Shown: piece after piece, positions 1-12,362 of the stretch
Numbering within the stretch: the stretch's first letter is position 1
Layout: each line of letters begins with the position of its first letter
NCBI GenBank assembly: GCA_022410635.1
Contig: JAJVDF010000193.1
Location: forward strand, 496,646-560,645
Reading direction: 5' to 3'
Origin: Tretioscincus oriximinensis
Taxonomy: Eukaryota > Chordata > Lepidosauria > Squamata > Gymnophthalmidae
DNA: 64,000 nucleotides
Translations under genes and position numbers: made by a program
The notes under the pieces: generated by a model
Told to the model about the DNA's origin: nothing
The model's input: only the letters and a program-made list of their open reading frames with translations
The model's database searches: none

Positions 1-2326
1 TAAATATATTTTTCAAAAAAACAATTCATCTTGTTCAGATTCTTAAGAGTTTAGACACATTCTGCCTCAATAACACCTTATTCTCTTTATCAGCATTGCA
101 CAAAATTAATTTTCTCAACTTATTCTCCATCATTCCTCTTCTGGACTTCTCTTTGCTAAAGACATCCTTTTTTATTCCGTAACACCAAATTGGAGTTGTC
201 CTGTAACATATTGATGCCATTCTTTTTATTTCCCATTTNTGTCTATTTCCCCATGCCAAAACCATTGTTGCCTTGGCAGCAAAGAAATAACTGTTTTAGT
301 CTTGTTACAGTGGTCCATCAATAAACCTGTTGGCCAAATCAAATACTGGTCTAACCAGTCTTGGTCTTCTGGAGGCATGTGGTCCTCCAGTCTTGAAATA
401 TNCATGGAAGTGTTATGTTTGCAGGAGCAAGCTGAATGGATTTTTAAAGGGAAAAATATATGTTGCCATCAGCGGTATATCCTACTCTAGCTAGCAGATC
501 GATATAGTGTGGACCAAATTGTAGAGAGAAAGGGAGAAATCATAAGCCTGAAGGCATTCGGGGGAAATCACATTAGGGGTATGGTCCACTATAAAAGGAA
601 CCAATCCAAATTGGATTGTGTACATCTATAAATGGAAATGTTTCATTCACTGAACATCATGGTAAAATGGAAGGTAGAAAACGTTAAGGGNTATTTACGT
701 AAACATCAAGCATGGACAATTTGAAATTGTGATTTTACTACGACAAGCGAAGTTTTTACTTTCACTCAAGTACATACCACAACTNTGTACTGTATAACAA
801 ATTAACTGGGATCTTGGTTAACTGGTTTATTCTAATTTAAAATGGAGAAGAAATAAAATGTTATGTCCAGATTTTATTTTGTAACTAACTTTGGTTGGGG
901 AGAAATAAAAGATCATAAGCATGCTAATGGCATTTGGAAATATGTTTCACTTTGCAACATAGCAATTGTTGGCTATAATTTACAGAGGATTAAAATGCAG
1001 TTATACTTACAACCCAGTGTGCTTTTTGAAGGAGCGCATCTAGTCATGCTAATATTATTTTTGTAAAGCTGAGAGTCAGTGCCTGTCTGATCTAGNTCTT
1101 TGCACAGCAATCATTCAGCAGTCTACCTTACATCACCCTACCTATGTGAGACCATGATATACAGGATGCCANGCCAAGGCAATTCAAAACTGAATAGCAT
1201 AATAGTGTCAGGATTGCTTGCCTCATGATAGATTTGTCCCATTCTNCCCACATGTTGCACTAGCCATTGGNAACCCTTTAGTTGCTATCTTTGCTTTAAA
1301 AAGTTGGTCTGGTCCAAGATCACTGACAAAATTGCGTTATCTTGATGTTCCTTTTAATAAGAAAACAATGAGTAAAAGGCTACATAAAACACAACAGTCA
1401 TGGCATGTTTTTTTCCTGACCCTGCATAAATNACTCGGTAATTGCCCTCCTTAATCCTGTGTTCTGTTTAGTCTGCAAATGTTTATAATGCCTTTCGAAT
1501 ATACAGATACAATACAAGGTACTCAAACTGCTTAAAGTCAGAATACGAAGTTAGCAATACGGCAACCACAATTAAAAGTGAAATAATAGCATCCAAAANG
1601 TAGCAAAACCAGCCATATCATGAAAGATTTTAACCCACATCCACATCTTACATCTACTGTATAAGGTGTAAGGTCAAATATGTTCATAAATTGATGGAAA
1701 GCAAGGGAGGAGACATCAAGATTATACATTTCAGATTACTTCTATGGGTGCAGAGAGCACTTAGAAAAGCTTAACATGGTTCCATGTACTTTGCGGACAC
1801 CTGACCTGGACAGTTTGGCTCTTTTAGGGAAGCTAAAGTAGAATGGCGAGCATTTCTCAAAGTGTGGCTGAAGGAACAGCATCACCTCCCAAGAAGGCAC
1901 TGTTACTATTGCATCTACTTTTATACTATGCTGTTCTNCTGTGACCCACGCTGAGACTGTGGTCCAATATAAAGGTGCTGGGCTGATTGTCAGCATATTA
2001 GCACAGCTGGGAGTACCCCTCAGAATTCAAGTCTATAATTATGGTGGGTTAGGATGCCAATTTGGGCCCATACGTCATCTGTTGCAGATTAAGTATAATT
2101 GAAATGAATGAGGCTTGGTCTAATCTGCATTAACTTGTGGGATACTGGNCCTTTTCCCAAGGTTTATTGTTCTTTTTTTATTGTTCAAGGTTTATTGTTC
2201 AATGAGAGACTGAGAGAAACCATAGCCGCTGCCCTATATGGTTTAAGTAGATTTTTAGAAAGGTATTATTGGCCTATTGATTAGCAAAGTTTCTCTGCTG
2301 GAAAAATAAGACCAAAAATGTACAAG
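1..2326. other. Unique AT-rich DNA, no gene seen
   Basis: The open frames here are under 85 codons, are broken by single n bases, and show no domain I recognise. No microsatellite or clear transposon end was found. It reads as intergenic or intronic sequence. Confidence 0.5.
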
Positions 2327-2400
2327 TTTTATTATTTATTATTTAGTTATTTATTTACNTTTATACTTCACCCAACACCCGAAGATCTCGGGGCAGCAAC
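2327..2400 (-). mobile_element. L2-type LINE or SINE 3' end fragment
   Basis: Read on the minus strand this is the 3' hairpin region of the window's L2 family. It has a GCCCTGAGA-like core with a complementary partner, then an A/T-rich tail of TAAATAAA repeats. On the plus strand it shows as a TTATTTATT run followed by a degraded CCCGAAGATCTCGGGGC. The body of the element is absent, so this is a strongly 5'-truncated or decayed copy. Confidence 0.6.
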
Positions 2401-3363
2401 AAAAAAAAAACAGTACAAAATTTACATTATGAGCTTAGAAGTACAGTAACTTGCTAGATCAGCCCAAAACTAATAATGTGTTATATCTTGCTTTTAATGA
2501 GCAATGAATTGTCTATATATTCAAGTGCACTGATCTTAACACACTGCAAACAGTATTAGTAAAAACTACCCGTCTGACTATAATCAAGAGCATGGAGAAG
2601 TTGTGTGGGNACAAGAGCCAAAGTTTTCCTTAGTGCATAAAAGCCAAACGAATTATGTCNGTTCTGATATAAGTAGCTTGAGAGGTTAAAGACAAAGGAA
2701 AAAAAACATATTATGGAAATCTGTTAATACTCTCCAAAAGGATTTTTCCAACTTAAAAGAAATGGCGATAGGTTGCCAAAAGGAAATTTCAGTTTACACA
2801 TACAAGCAGACTCTACTGTGATTTGGTTTGTAGCTGCAATTACATATACCTCCAATAACGTGTCACTAATATTTATTCACCTTTTAAAAAGATGCCTCCA
2901 TGAGGTACATTATGCCTTCACAGATTTGCAGGAAGAGAGGACCCAAAAAANTCACTTTGTTTCCAGTTATTATATAGTCTTGTTCCTTCTTCCTTCTCTG
3001 GGCCTTTGATTGGTTGAATGACAGCACATGCCATTAACCATTAGTGTCATCCTAATAATACCACTCCGTCTCTCCAGATCTATTTTGTAGAAACAAAACA
3101 CTCCTCGATAATATCTTCCTTGTCCTTTTGGACTTTTCACTTCTGTTTTGAGACTTCAGTATCTATGTCTGGTTGACCCCAAGACATATAACCCCTGCCT
3201 GAGAGTACTCTATCTCTACAGATAGAGTTAATAATTAAAATGGTTCCATACATAGATTATGTGCCAATATTGGTTTTGCTATGAGCATGGTTCAGTCCAG
3301 AGTCTGGCAGCACTTTTCCAAAACCTTTGAAAGTTGGAGCAGTCTCCAAAACTGAGTAGCATA
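2401..3363. other. Unique DNA, no gene seen
   Basis: No recognisable coding, repeat or RNA feature. The longest frame (2773-3009) has an n-interrupted, non-conserved-looking sequence. Confidence 0.4.
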
Positions 3364-3720
3364 TTCCCAGTGTGCATCACTGACAACGAATAATTCCACC
3401 CTGATTGGCCCTTCCTTGAATGCAGACACAGATAGCTCAGTCGCTAAGGAATCCGTCTCTCATCTGGAAGATTGGGTTTTGAAGCCCTGTTTCGGACATG
3501 GGGAGGGGTGAGGACCTTTCACTAGCCTGTAGCTCTAGCCAATCCAGCTATTTGAAAGCATGAATTGCAAGAAATTGCAACTGACTGCAAGTAGATACAT
3601 GGGAACCACCACAGCCTGGTGGGGAAGATAGAATGTAAGCCTTCAGGCCAAAAAATATACCCTTGTAAGCCGCTTTGAGTCCCTTTGAAAGGTGAGAAAA
3701 GCGGGGTATAAGAACCCAGT
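3364..3720 (+). mobile_element. tRNA-derived SINE with 5' leader
   Basis: From about 3431 a tRNA-like head is visible: an A box around TAGCTCAGTCGCTAAGG and a B box around GGGTTTTGAAGCCC. A body follows (GCAAGAAATTGCAACTGACT, then CCACCACAGCCTGGTGGGG). The 3' end is LINE-like, with a short inverted repeat (CCGCTTTGAG ... AAAGCGGGG), and ends in TATAAGAACCCAGT plus a CTT-rich tail. Upstream of the tRNA head lies a leader of about 65 bp (3364-3430) that is not tRNA-like but is also present at the same position in the inverted copy at 35396-35765. RNA polymerase III would transcribe an active element and a LINE would mobilise it. Single substitutions suggest moderate age. The family name is not known to me with certainty. 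Confidence 0.8.
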
Positions 3721-3818
3721 ACTTCTTCTTCCTCTTCCTCCTCTTCTTCTTCTTCCTCTTCTTCCTCTTCTTCCTCTTCTTCCTCTTCCTCTTCCTCTTC
3801 TTCTTCTTCTTCTTCTTC

Positions 3819-3871
<53 letters not shown>
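3721..3871. repeat. Compound microsatellite (CTT/CCT)n-(ATT)n
   Basis: Imperfect CTT and CCT units (3721-3818) pass directly into a perfect ATT run (3819-3871). The first block continues the CTT tail of the SINE that ends at 3720, so it probably grew from that tail. Long low-complexity frames on both strands here are artefacts. Confidence 0.95.
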
Positions 3872-3872
<1 letters not shown>

Positions 3873-4164
3873 CTTTTTTTTGAAAGAAACTGCTCAGGGA
3901 AGGGGGAGTATTTTTTTTTGTTTTTGTTATGGTTTTCTTTTTTCTCCTGCCTCGTTCTTCCTTCAGACTTGCTTCTTTTCTTTTGAGAAACATTTGGTTG
4001 GCTGCCTGTAAGTTTCTCTCCTCTCAGCACATTGTCTTCATAACTCTTCTCAGAAACCTGAGTTGCATAGTGATAAAACTTGGCAAGACAAACAAACAAG
4101 AAAGCAGAACATTTCCAAAACCAATAAGCAAAACTCCAGAGCAATGTTTTAACTTTCAGCACTT

Positions 4165-4192
4165 GAAAGAAAGAAAGAAAGAAAGAAAGAAA
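4165..4192. repeat. (GAAA)n microsatellite
   Basis: Seven tandem GAAA units without interruption. Confidence 0.95.
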
Positions 4193-7100
4193 TAACAGTG
4201 AAGGACAAATATTGTAGTTAAAAAGAGACAACATGCTGTACATGTGAGTTGGAAACCATACTGAATATTTTGGACTGTGGCAAAACAATGTGAAGTTTCT
4301 TCAGATATTGGTTATTTCTGCGTGGAATTTTTCCCATTTAAGGCTGCCTTTAAAAAAGGGTCAGAGAAAGTAGCTTTAATGAGTCTGAACATAGAGAAAA
4401 TTTACGAGAATTTAAGCTGCACCTGCAAAAATGTCAACTTTTGCATAAAAGAGGTAATCCATTATATGTATCCATTAAAGCTACATTTCTCTTTCTTTTT
4501 GGTTTTTGTAATGGCAACCTTATCCCCTGTTAGGTTGGAGGCTCTGGGGATTTTTATTCACAGAAGACAGAATAAAGAGAAAGACAGGATTCTCACAATG
4601 ATCTCTATGTAGAGCTCAATGTTAAAGTTTATTGGGGATGATTTAGCTCAGATATCTGTGTCAGAAAGGCCCACAGCATCTAAGATACTAGGTGGGGGTT
4701 ATTTAAGCAGCACAATGGAGTGCCTTGGAAATATTTCCCTCTAGTTCACCAAAGATCCAACCTTTGAAGCCAAAACCAGGGGGTATGGTAGAATGAGCTG
4801 TGAGGGGTGTCAAGGGTAATCCGTCCAAACCTGGTATAGGCTATACAGTATATTCCCAAACAGGGTGTCCCATACTGAGCTAGGATATGAACAGGAAGTG
4901 TAAATATGTTCTTTGTCCATTGAGGTACATATTATGCTCTATTGCATTAGCTTTTTTTGATTCCAAACTTGGACACCCTACCACAAAGCAATCCCTAGCT
5001 GTCATTTAACATTACCAGCTACATCTACTATATTCCAAGCAACCTGAAAAGGCTGGGGGGGGGGGGGAGAGCAGCCCAAGAGAAGGGTATGTTTCCTAGT
5101 GCTGCAGGGTGGTAGCATGTCTCATGTCTGGTAACTGAAAAGGATAAGCATCTCTGTGCAAACTTGACATGTATAAATTGATTACATAAGTGAGCAATGG
5201 TGGCCCTTTCATGTACACTCCTTTTGTTTCAGCCTTACAGTAAAATTACCAGCAGCAGTTTACCATTAAAGGGGAATAATAATAACTGAATATGCTTTCA
5301 TCTATACATGCAATTACAATGCACGGCATGCTTTAATAGGATTGTGAAAAATCTGTGTTTGACCCATACAAAAAAAGTAAACATTCTTGTTCTGGATACT
5401 ATATCATTATCACAACAAAGAGAAACTCCTGAAATCTGAGGATTTAAACATCTGGAGAATGTTAATCACTTCAAAATGACGGATGTTTTTTATTTTAGCT
5501 TTTGACAGACACACTCCTTTCATAGATAGATGATTATTTACATAAATTACATCATCAAATGTGGAAAAAAAAGCAGAGAACTTCAAAGAGTAAAAAGCTT
5601 AATTAAAAAGAGACTAAAAAAAAATTCCAACCACCCTTTTCTATGTCCCTATCGTGTTGGTGAGATGGCAGGGAAAATACCTTAAACTTTTCCCTTTTCT
5701 TTCACAAAGCTTTCTAACGATTTTACAAATAGGAAGCAGTTGGTCCTGACAGTCAGCAGAGTTAAATATTTAAAAATATTTAAAAATATTTATTTTTTNA
5801 AAAAAATTTAAATTGAAGTGGCTTACACATATACATACCGTAAATGCATATCAGCATCATTCGTTAGTTTATATTTACAGTTCCTGTTGCATCCATTAAC
5901 TAATCAATCAAATAAACAAAATTCATCTACCTATTACTCTCATATTTTCCATATTTATAAAAATTGATTTAACCATATTTTAATGTTTAAAAACCTTTAA
6001 ATGTAAATGATCATTTAACTTTGCATCTTTCTAAAAAACCTTATCCTATTTCAGGAATACATTCTTAAAATTTCCATTTGGTATATATATACAGAATACA
6101 GAATATCTAACAAAATTGTATCTGCATCTGGAAGTAGGCCAGTTCTGGATTTCTGGATAAAATAGCCCTGACTTGGGATGCTGGAAACTTTTATGCCAAG
6201 TATGAGATGGATCACTAGATCCAGGTCAGCATCAGCCTAGCATGGCATAGGAAGATGTGTGTCAAACAGAAATAGACATTCTGTACTGTTAAAATATTAT
6301 ACTGATATTCTCTTAAAATATTTTTAAAATATTTTAGTTCGTTTTTTAAATATTCTCTTAAAATATTTTACAATTTTTTTACTTGATTTTTTAAATAATA
6401 ATCCTAAATATTTCAAATAAATAAATTGTATTGAGGAAAACAGTGTCTTGGAATTCTAATTTATTTTATCACTCCTGGAAAGTCTCTTCATTCACAGAAG
6501 GCAGGATCCCTTCAGGTGTTCTAATATGAGCATAGAATGAATGAGCCAGAAAGACATGGAGATATGAAATCATGAAATATGTGTGAAGGGAATGATGTTG
6601 TCACTGCAGGGCTATCCTGATTTGATGCTGCATTTAAGCTTCCTTACTCCTGCCTTGGCCCAGATTTCAAAGAAATTCCAGGAGGTGATAAATTATGGTC
6701 TCTCTAGTGACATGCCAAAGCATTCACTCAGTTGCTCTGCAGGTAAAATATTAAAATAGCCTGTAAAATTTCCACTATCACTTCAATTATTTACTTCAGG
6801 TTTCTCGAAATGTTTGTAGGAAATGGGGTTTGATGATCCACACAGAAGCAACCTCAGATGCAATAGCACTTATACAGCATCCTACCTCTGCTAGCAAACG
6901 TCCTGCTGGGATACTGGTTTTAGATATCTGCATGGAAAGACTTAATTTAGGTGAAATCATGCTAAATGAGGAGAGAAATTTGCAATTGTTACCAAATTTT
7001 CTAATTCCTAATCTTTCTGTTCAAATCATTGCTTTGGAATCACTGCAAGATACCTATAGTAAGACTGCGACACTCATTTCATGTTTCAAACAATAGTCAT

Positions 7101-7693
7101 TCTGGAACCTAGATTACTTTTGTGCAGGCATACTTTGGTTTGCATGGTTCATTTCTGCTGAACTCATCATTGACTTTTATTGCATATCCCACACTTCATC
7201 CCAGAACCCATGACAGGGGACAGGTAACAATAAGAAAAGATAAGTACAGATTATTAAAACACATTTAAATAGAACTCTCTTTCCCTCCCCAAGAAAGCCA
7301 TAACCCTAGAAGAAGTCATAACCCCAGAAAGAGGTAAGAATTAAAAAAAAACTGGGAATAGAGGGGGTTACTACAGAGTAAGCCTTTTTGCATCTCTGTA
7401 GAATATCAAATATAAGAAGGCCTTTTTGTACCCTGCATATCTGAAAGAATATCTATTACAAGAGGATCTTTTTTGTAAGATCATAATGCACGGTGAAGTC
7501 TACATGAGAGAAGGTGCTTCTTCAGATAAGCAGGGCTAGGCCATTATTCCATGATTTCACTGATTTCATTAAAATCATAAATGAATGGACATGAGGATAA
7601 ATGTAACTTTGCTAGGAAATGCACTGTCACATATTTCTCTAGTATTTGTAAATGAGCAAAGGAGTAAATGAACATGGGGGGGAAACATGTTTA
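4193..7693. other. Unique AT-rich DNA with minor low-complexity tracts
   Basis: No gene recognised. There is a 13-base G run near 5056-5068, an A/T block near 5765-5815, and near 6300-6380 a 19-bp segment containing TATTCTCTTAAAATATTTT that occurs twice about 45 bp apart. The open frame at 6830-7096 (88 codons) has no motif I can name. A piece near 7495-7530 shares the word CTACATGAGAGAAGG with 43259-43275, so both may belong to one old dispersed repeat. Confidence 0.4.
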
Positions 7694-7885
7694 TAGGCTG
7701 ACCAGATGACCCCTTTTTGGGGGGATTGAAAACCCATTTTGGGGGTGCCTCCCAGTTTTTTCTGAGGAAATTGTTTTCAAAAAAATATTTTTTTCAATTT
7801 TTTTCCCTCAGAAAAAAATGGGAGTCACCCCAAAAAATGGGTTTTCAACACCCCACCTTCCAAAAGGGGTAATCTGGTCAGCCTA
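7694..7885. mobile_element. hAT-type MITE with termini TAGGCTGACC
   Basis: The 192-bp element begins TAGGCTGACCAGATGACCCC and ends with the inverted partner (AATCTGGTCAGCCTA). The arms continue inward as inverted repeats through an AAAACCCATTTTGGGG-like block and a TTTTTTCTGAGG / CCTCAGAAAAAA block, so nearly the whole element can fold. It has no coding capacity. Other copies (27106, 53209, 63353) are flanked by 8-bp direct repeats, which fits hAT transposition. This copy shows no clear 8-bp duplication. Confidence 0.7.
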
Positions 7886-8842
7886 TTTGAGAGAANAATT
7901 TGTTTTGGAAATTCATTTACAATGATTCTTTTATTACATTACCCATTCAAAATACAAGTTCCATTTTCATCACAAGACAAAACAAAATCAGGTGGGTTGG
8001 GAATCATATGACTCAGCTACAATTCTATAGTAATCCTGGATTTAATGTTTATGGGATGTCCAATTTTATTTTTCTTTTTAATTCCCCCTCCTCTTTTAAG
8101 GGGGAAATTCTTCTGCGTAGAGTTCTAAATTTAGTATAATTCAAGCTGAGTTCAATTTAAGGAGAACACGAATTAGAAAGCGTTAAGCACAAGTAGATCT
8201 TAGAATCAGTTTCAAGAGCTCTTTTTAGACATTTGGATTAATGCTAGTCCAGCTTGCAACTGTTTCCATTTCCTAATGTTGGTTGGTAGACCTGATGCAA
8301 TTTAGCTGATCCCATACAATTTCCTCCTACACTCTGAGCTGATCTGCAGGTTGACCTTAGACAATTTGTCTTCTTTCCGAGAGAAATGTCACCCAAAAGG
8401 AAGCTATTAAGTCAAGAAGGTAATTCTGCCAGAACGGTCCACTGCATAAACAGAACTTGACCCCGAGTAATTTATTTCTGGTCCTTTACAAAGAGACCTA
8501 AGAGATAGAACTGATAAATGTCAGGGTGTCACTCTTTCAATTTTAAAAAGTGGGGGAAGAGAACAACTCATAACATGTTGTTTTGGAGTGACTGAATAAA
8601 CTGCACAGACGCAATAACAATGCAGTGAACTAAGTTTAAAAATCAGATAGCCACCCACTCAAATACCAAACTTATATTTCATGATAAGCTTACATCCTGC
8701 AGTACATACTTAGAAATAGTAACAAATTCATGAATAAAAGACACAACGAAGAATAAAAAAATAAAAATGATGACAATTCTACAGGTGATATTTTATAACT
8801 GGAATTAAACCAATCAATTAATTTGTGTATTACATTAGGACT
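7886..8842. other. Unique DNA, no gene seen
   Basis: Nothing recognisable. The 79-codon frame at 7900-8139 starts at the edge of the MITE and has no recognisable family. Confidence 0.4.
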
Positions 8843-9005
8843 GACAAGAGGAAGTATTTATTCACCAAGAGGATCACTAATTAGTGGAATTCATTACCTG
8901 AAGAGGTGGTGACAGCAACCACCTGGGTAACTTTAAGAAAGGATTGCACGGGTTCATGGAGGCCAGCTGTCTCAATGGCGACTAGAAGCAATGCCTAAGT
9001 GCTGC
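8843..9005 (+). mobile_element. CR1 LINE fragment, old
   Basis: The segment keeps the CR1 ORF2 3' pattern: TGGAATTCATTACCTGAAGA (the trace of a W-N-x-L-P-x-E coding block), GGTGGTGACAGCAACCACCT, then a GGATTGCACGGGTTCATGGA block. It matches the better copies at 47489 and 56885 in order. No open frame survives. Confidence 0.6.
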
Positions 9006-10309
9006 TTCCAGAGTGAAAAGACAGGAAAGAGGCCTTCAAAGACAATTTGCAAGGAGTTAAGAACAAATTCCAATCCTGTTTCCATAGGCTTCAGTATTTT
9101 AGGGATCGGTTAACAACGCAGCTAATGTATTATAACAGATTCTTAAGATGGATTCCTGAGCTTGCACAAACAGGGCCTAAGGTTTTCCTTAATCTTCTAC
9201 TTCAGAATGCATAGAGGCAAATGGTGGACTACTATGTGAGAGCAGCATTCTATCTCTCACAGTGGTCCATTAATTGCTTCTGTGCATTATCAAATAGAAG
9301 ATGATGGCAAAATATTCACCTGATCTCCAATCTCTACAAATTGTATTTAGAGTAGAATTCCCACATAAAATCTCTGATAGAACTTTGAACCTTTAATGGG
9401 TGAGATTTCCCTCCTCCCATCCCAGTGCAGCAGACATTAAAATTGCTCCCTGAGAAAGGTCCTCTATTTATAGATATTAAAGGCCCAAAGCTTTATCACA
9501 CATTTTATGTGCGAACTGTAGATTAGTAGAATCCTGCCTGTTTTACCAACCTGAACGCAGTACCTAAGCATCCACTCATCAGACAGAATCCTGGGCTTCC
9601 ATTTTGATTGTGTGCCTTGTTGTACCATCAAAATGGCAATCATGTGTTGTACTTTGTTGTACTACTTTATGGCAATCATGTGTCAAGAAAGGGATTACAG
9701 CTTCTGTAAATCCAGTTATTTTGATCAGGAATTATGGATGCTGTAGTTAAAAAGAGTTGATGGTCTGACAATTACTTAGTATTGCTCATTATTTCCATCC
9801 ACGAGAATTGTAAAAACCCAAGTAAAGCCATGTTAATTGTAAGGGTGATCAGATATATTTAATGAGATGTTCTCTGAGCAAATTTGAGCTTGTAAAGATA
9901 GATATAACAACTTGAAAATCATATTTCTATGTTCCTGGAGTCTAAGATTGACCACTGCCTTCTTAATAGCATCACAAGTAATTTTTTCATTCAGTTTGGA
10001 CAGGGAAGAGAAATGTAACCAATTACAACATAGGAACAAATACTGCTAGTGAGCAAACAATCAAGCTCATGGAAAATTCGGAAGACAAATGACCAGGCAG
10101 TCATGAGCATTCATTGTCAGGAAGGTTGCCCAGACTTCAAGATAAAGAGCATCAAAGTGAAGAAAAATTATGTCATCTTATTATTTTATTTGTTCGAATT
10201 CCTATTTTTGTGTGTGTTTACAGAAGGGATGCAATTTTTTAAAACAGTGACCACAACAAAAAGTATGTCTGATTCCACTTTGTGAGTGAAAAAGAAGTAG
10301 ACTTATGAT
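9006..10309. other. Mostly unique DNA with traces of DNA-transposon sequence
   Basis: No gene recognised. Near 9715-9765 the words GGAATTATGGATGCTGTAGTT resemble a phrase common in reptile hAT-type MITEs (degenerate). Near 9630-9680 the word ATGGCAATCATGTGT occurs twice 38 bp apart. Confidence 0.35.
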
Positions 10310-10680
10310 GATGACTAGAGGAATTAGCCCATTGAATTACGGTAATGCAATGGTGTCTAGCCCCTCCTCCTCCTTGCTTCTATCCATGCCTCCATCCACT
10401 CCTTCCTACCTTTGCTTCCTCCCATCCCTCTTTCACTTGTTGCTTCTTTCTTTTTTTTCTTTCTTCTTTCCTTCTGTTTCCCTTTCCCTCTTTCTTTCCT
10501 TTTTTCTTTATTTTTCTTCATTTCCTTCTTTCATCCATCCCTTCCTTCCCGTGTTCTTCCTTCTTCCTTTCCTTCATTCTTTCTTCTTCCAGGCTTTCCT
10601 TCTTCTTTCTTTTCTCCATCCTTTCTTTCCATCTTTCTTTCCTGTTTATCTTCCTCCCTTCCCCTCTGGAGGCTGCCAAA
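10310..10680. repeat. Pyrimidine-rich low-complexity tract with repeat-like start
   Basis: From about 10420 to 10670 the plus strand is almost all C and T in TTCC, TTTC and ATCC units. It produces three long overlapping serine-, phenylalanine- and leucine-rich frames that are not genes. The tract is preceded (10310-10360) by a sequence containing GGAATTAGCCCATTGAATTA, which also occurs in diverged form at 62397, again just upstream of tetranucleotide-rich DNA. The two may be copies of one element. Confidence 0.75.
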
Positions 10681-11492
10681 GTTCCAAGCTCTGTCATTGG
10701 TCATTGTATCTCGGAGTGTTGTACTCTTTAATATATGTTTTATTATATGTTCAGACGTCCCAGTTAGTTAAATTTGCCTCATTAATAAAGCACTAGGGCA
10801 ACACTGCAGTCATGGCAGCAGATACAATGAAGTCACATTGAGCTGCACAACACTGAGCCCAGGTGTTAAAGCTAGTAGTATGAGAATCACTTGCAAAAAA
10901 AAAAATGCAAATCCATCAATCTAAGTAAATGAGTTTAGAATTAATATACTAAACAGTCTTGCAAATTGGATCAGGTGTTCATTTAGAGTGAGAATATGAA
11001 TAAAGATAAGAGGAAGTTTTGCTTCCTTTAGAGAGGAAGATTAGACTTTACAGCCAAATAGATTTAGAACTATAAAAAGCAGCATTTATCATAGTATTTA
11101 AAATTCAGGAAATTTGTTCATCCTGCTAAGATGAAAAATAGTAAAATCATGAAAAGTTCAGAACCTTGCAAATCAGCACAACCTTTAATTAGTGCCTCTA
11201 ATGTGCTGACAATAACGCACCTTTTTCAAGATTGCCATTATACAGTATGTAACTGTTTGCCAATGTGCCAGTCAGATCTCACGGCCATACTGTAAAACTA
11301 CAGTTGTTTCTACATGCTATTAAATGCTAAAGCACACAGTGGTCAGTTGCAATATTATGATGGACAAAATTATGCTTGGAAGCCAGCAGATTTCACACAG
11401 TAAAAGAAGCCATATTTTCTGATTCACGAACCATATTTAGCATGTCTGGTACTCATAAAACATTACACTTAGAAATTGCATCACTGTAGATG
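10681..11492. other. Unique DNA, no gene seen
   Basis: AT-rich, with no recognised repeat, frame or RNA gene. Confidence 0.4.
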
Positions 11493-11792
11493 AAGGAGGA
11501 GAAGGAGAAGAAGAAGAGGATTCTTATACCCCCCCTTTTCTCACCTTTCAAAGGGACTCAAAGCAGCTAACAAGGGTATTTTCCCCCAAAGGCTTACAAT
11601 CTACCTTCCCCACCAGGCTATGGTGGTTCCCATGTATCTACTTGAAGTCAGTTGCAATTTCTTGCAACTCATGCTTTCAAATAGCTGGGTTTGCTAGAGC
11701 TACAGGCTAGGAAAAGGTGATCATCCATCTCCACAGGGCTTCAAAGCATGTTCTCCCAGTTGGGAGACCATTTCCTAAGCAACTGAGGCATT
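11493..11792 (-). mobile_element. tRNA-derived SINE, same family as 3364
   Basis: On the minus strand the order is tRNA-like head (around 11765-11792), body, AAGATAGATTGTAAGCCTTT-like block, LINE-like hairpin and a TTCTTCTTCTCC tail at 11493-11515. It aligns through its length with the 3431-3720 copy. The 65-bp leader seen at 3364 and 35700 is absent here. Confidence 0.8.
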
Positions 11793-12018
11793 TGTGTAGT
11801 ACTTCAGATCTTTTGGAACAAAGCTCAATATTGAAAGGGCCATAGTTGCAGCAGGCACGTTGACAGGCACTTCCAGTTGTAAATGGAGCTGCAGCTGTGT
11901 TGCCCAACTTGGCTCCAAGTTGTCTTCAGGGTTTTAAAGGAAGTAGCAGCACAGAGCTGTAGATCTTTACCATACCAATACTCTTCCCCTACACTAGAAA
12001 TTATACACTGAAATTCTA

Positions 12019-12362
12019 TGAAGCTGATGGGCAGGAGAGTTAGGACAGACAAGGGGATAAGTTTGCTTTTTTAATCTGGAGAGTTATTGGTCTATGGAAT
12101 TTACTTCCAGATGACATGGTGATAGCTGCTAACCTGGACAGAATTATTCAAATTCAATGGAGGACAAGTGTATCAATTGCTATTAGTATGGATGACTTGG
12201 GTTGGAGTGATGGATAGGTTTCCTCTAAATGCCTTTTCCTAGAGAGTTAAGAGCAGAAAAAGATTTTGCCTTCTCCATTTGCTTGACAATACCCAGGTTC
12301 CATTGACAGGCCACCGTATGAAACAGAATGCTGGACTGGATGTGGCCTGATTTGACAGGCAC
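12019..12362 (+). mobile_element. CR1 LINE 3' fragment, old
   Basis: It keeps GATGGGCAGGAGAGTTAGGA, GTCTATGGAATTTACTTCCA (trace of a W-N-L-L-P block) and, near the end, ACAGAATGCTGGACTGGATG followed by TGGCCTGAT. This is the same order as the better CR1 copy at 56885-57726. Frames are broken throughout. Confidence 0.65.

Noticed and set aside
35..265. Minus frame that looked vaguely like an L1 ORF2 block
   Set aside because: The resemblance (I-W-C-Y and lysine-rich words) is too short to support an L1 call.
3431..3500. tRNA gene
   Set aside because: The A and B boxes belong to a SINE head; the cloverleaf is degenerate and the SINE body follows.
3548..4288. 246-codon minus-strand frame
   Set aside because: It is the antisense of a SINE plus (CTT)n-(ATT)n microsatellite; the poly-N and poly-K runs come from the repeat.
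6830..7096. 88-codon frame as a possible exon
   Set aside because: No convincing splice sites at its edges and no known motif.
7694..7885. Mariner-type call because TA flanks the ends
   Set aside because: Other copies show 8-bp duplications outside the TA, so TA is part of the element and hAT fits better.
10305..10796. Three overlapping serine/phenylalanine-rich plus frames
   Set aside because: They come from a pyrimidine-rich tract, where any frame without purines stays open.
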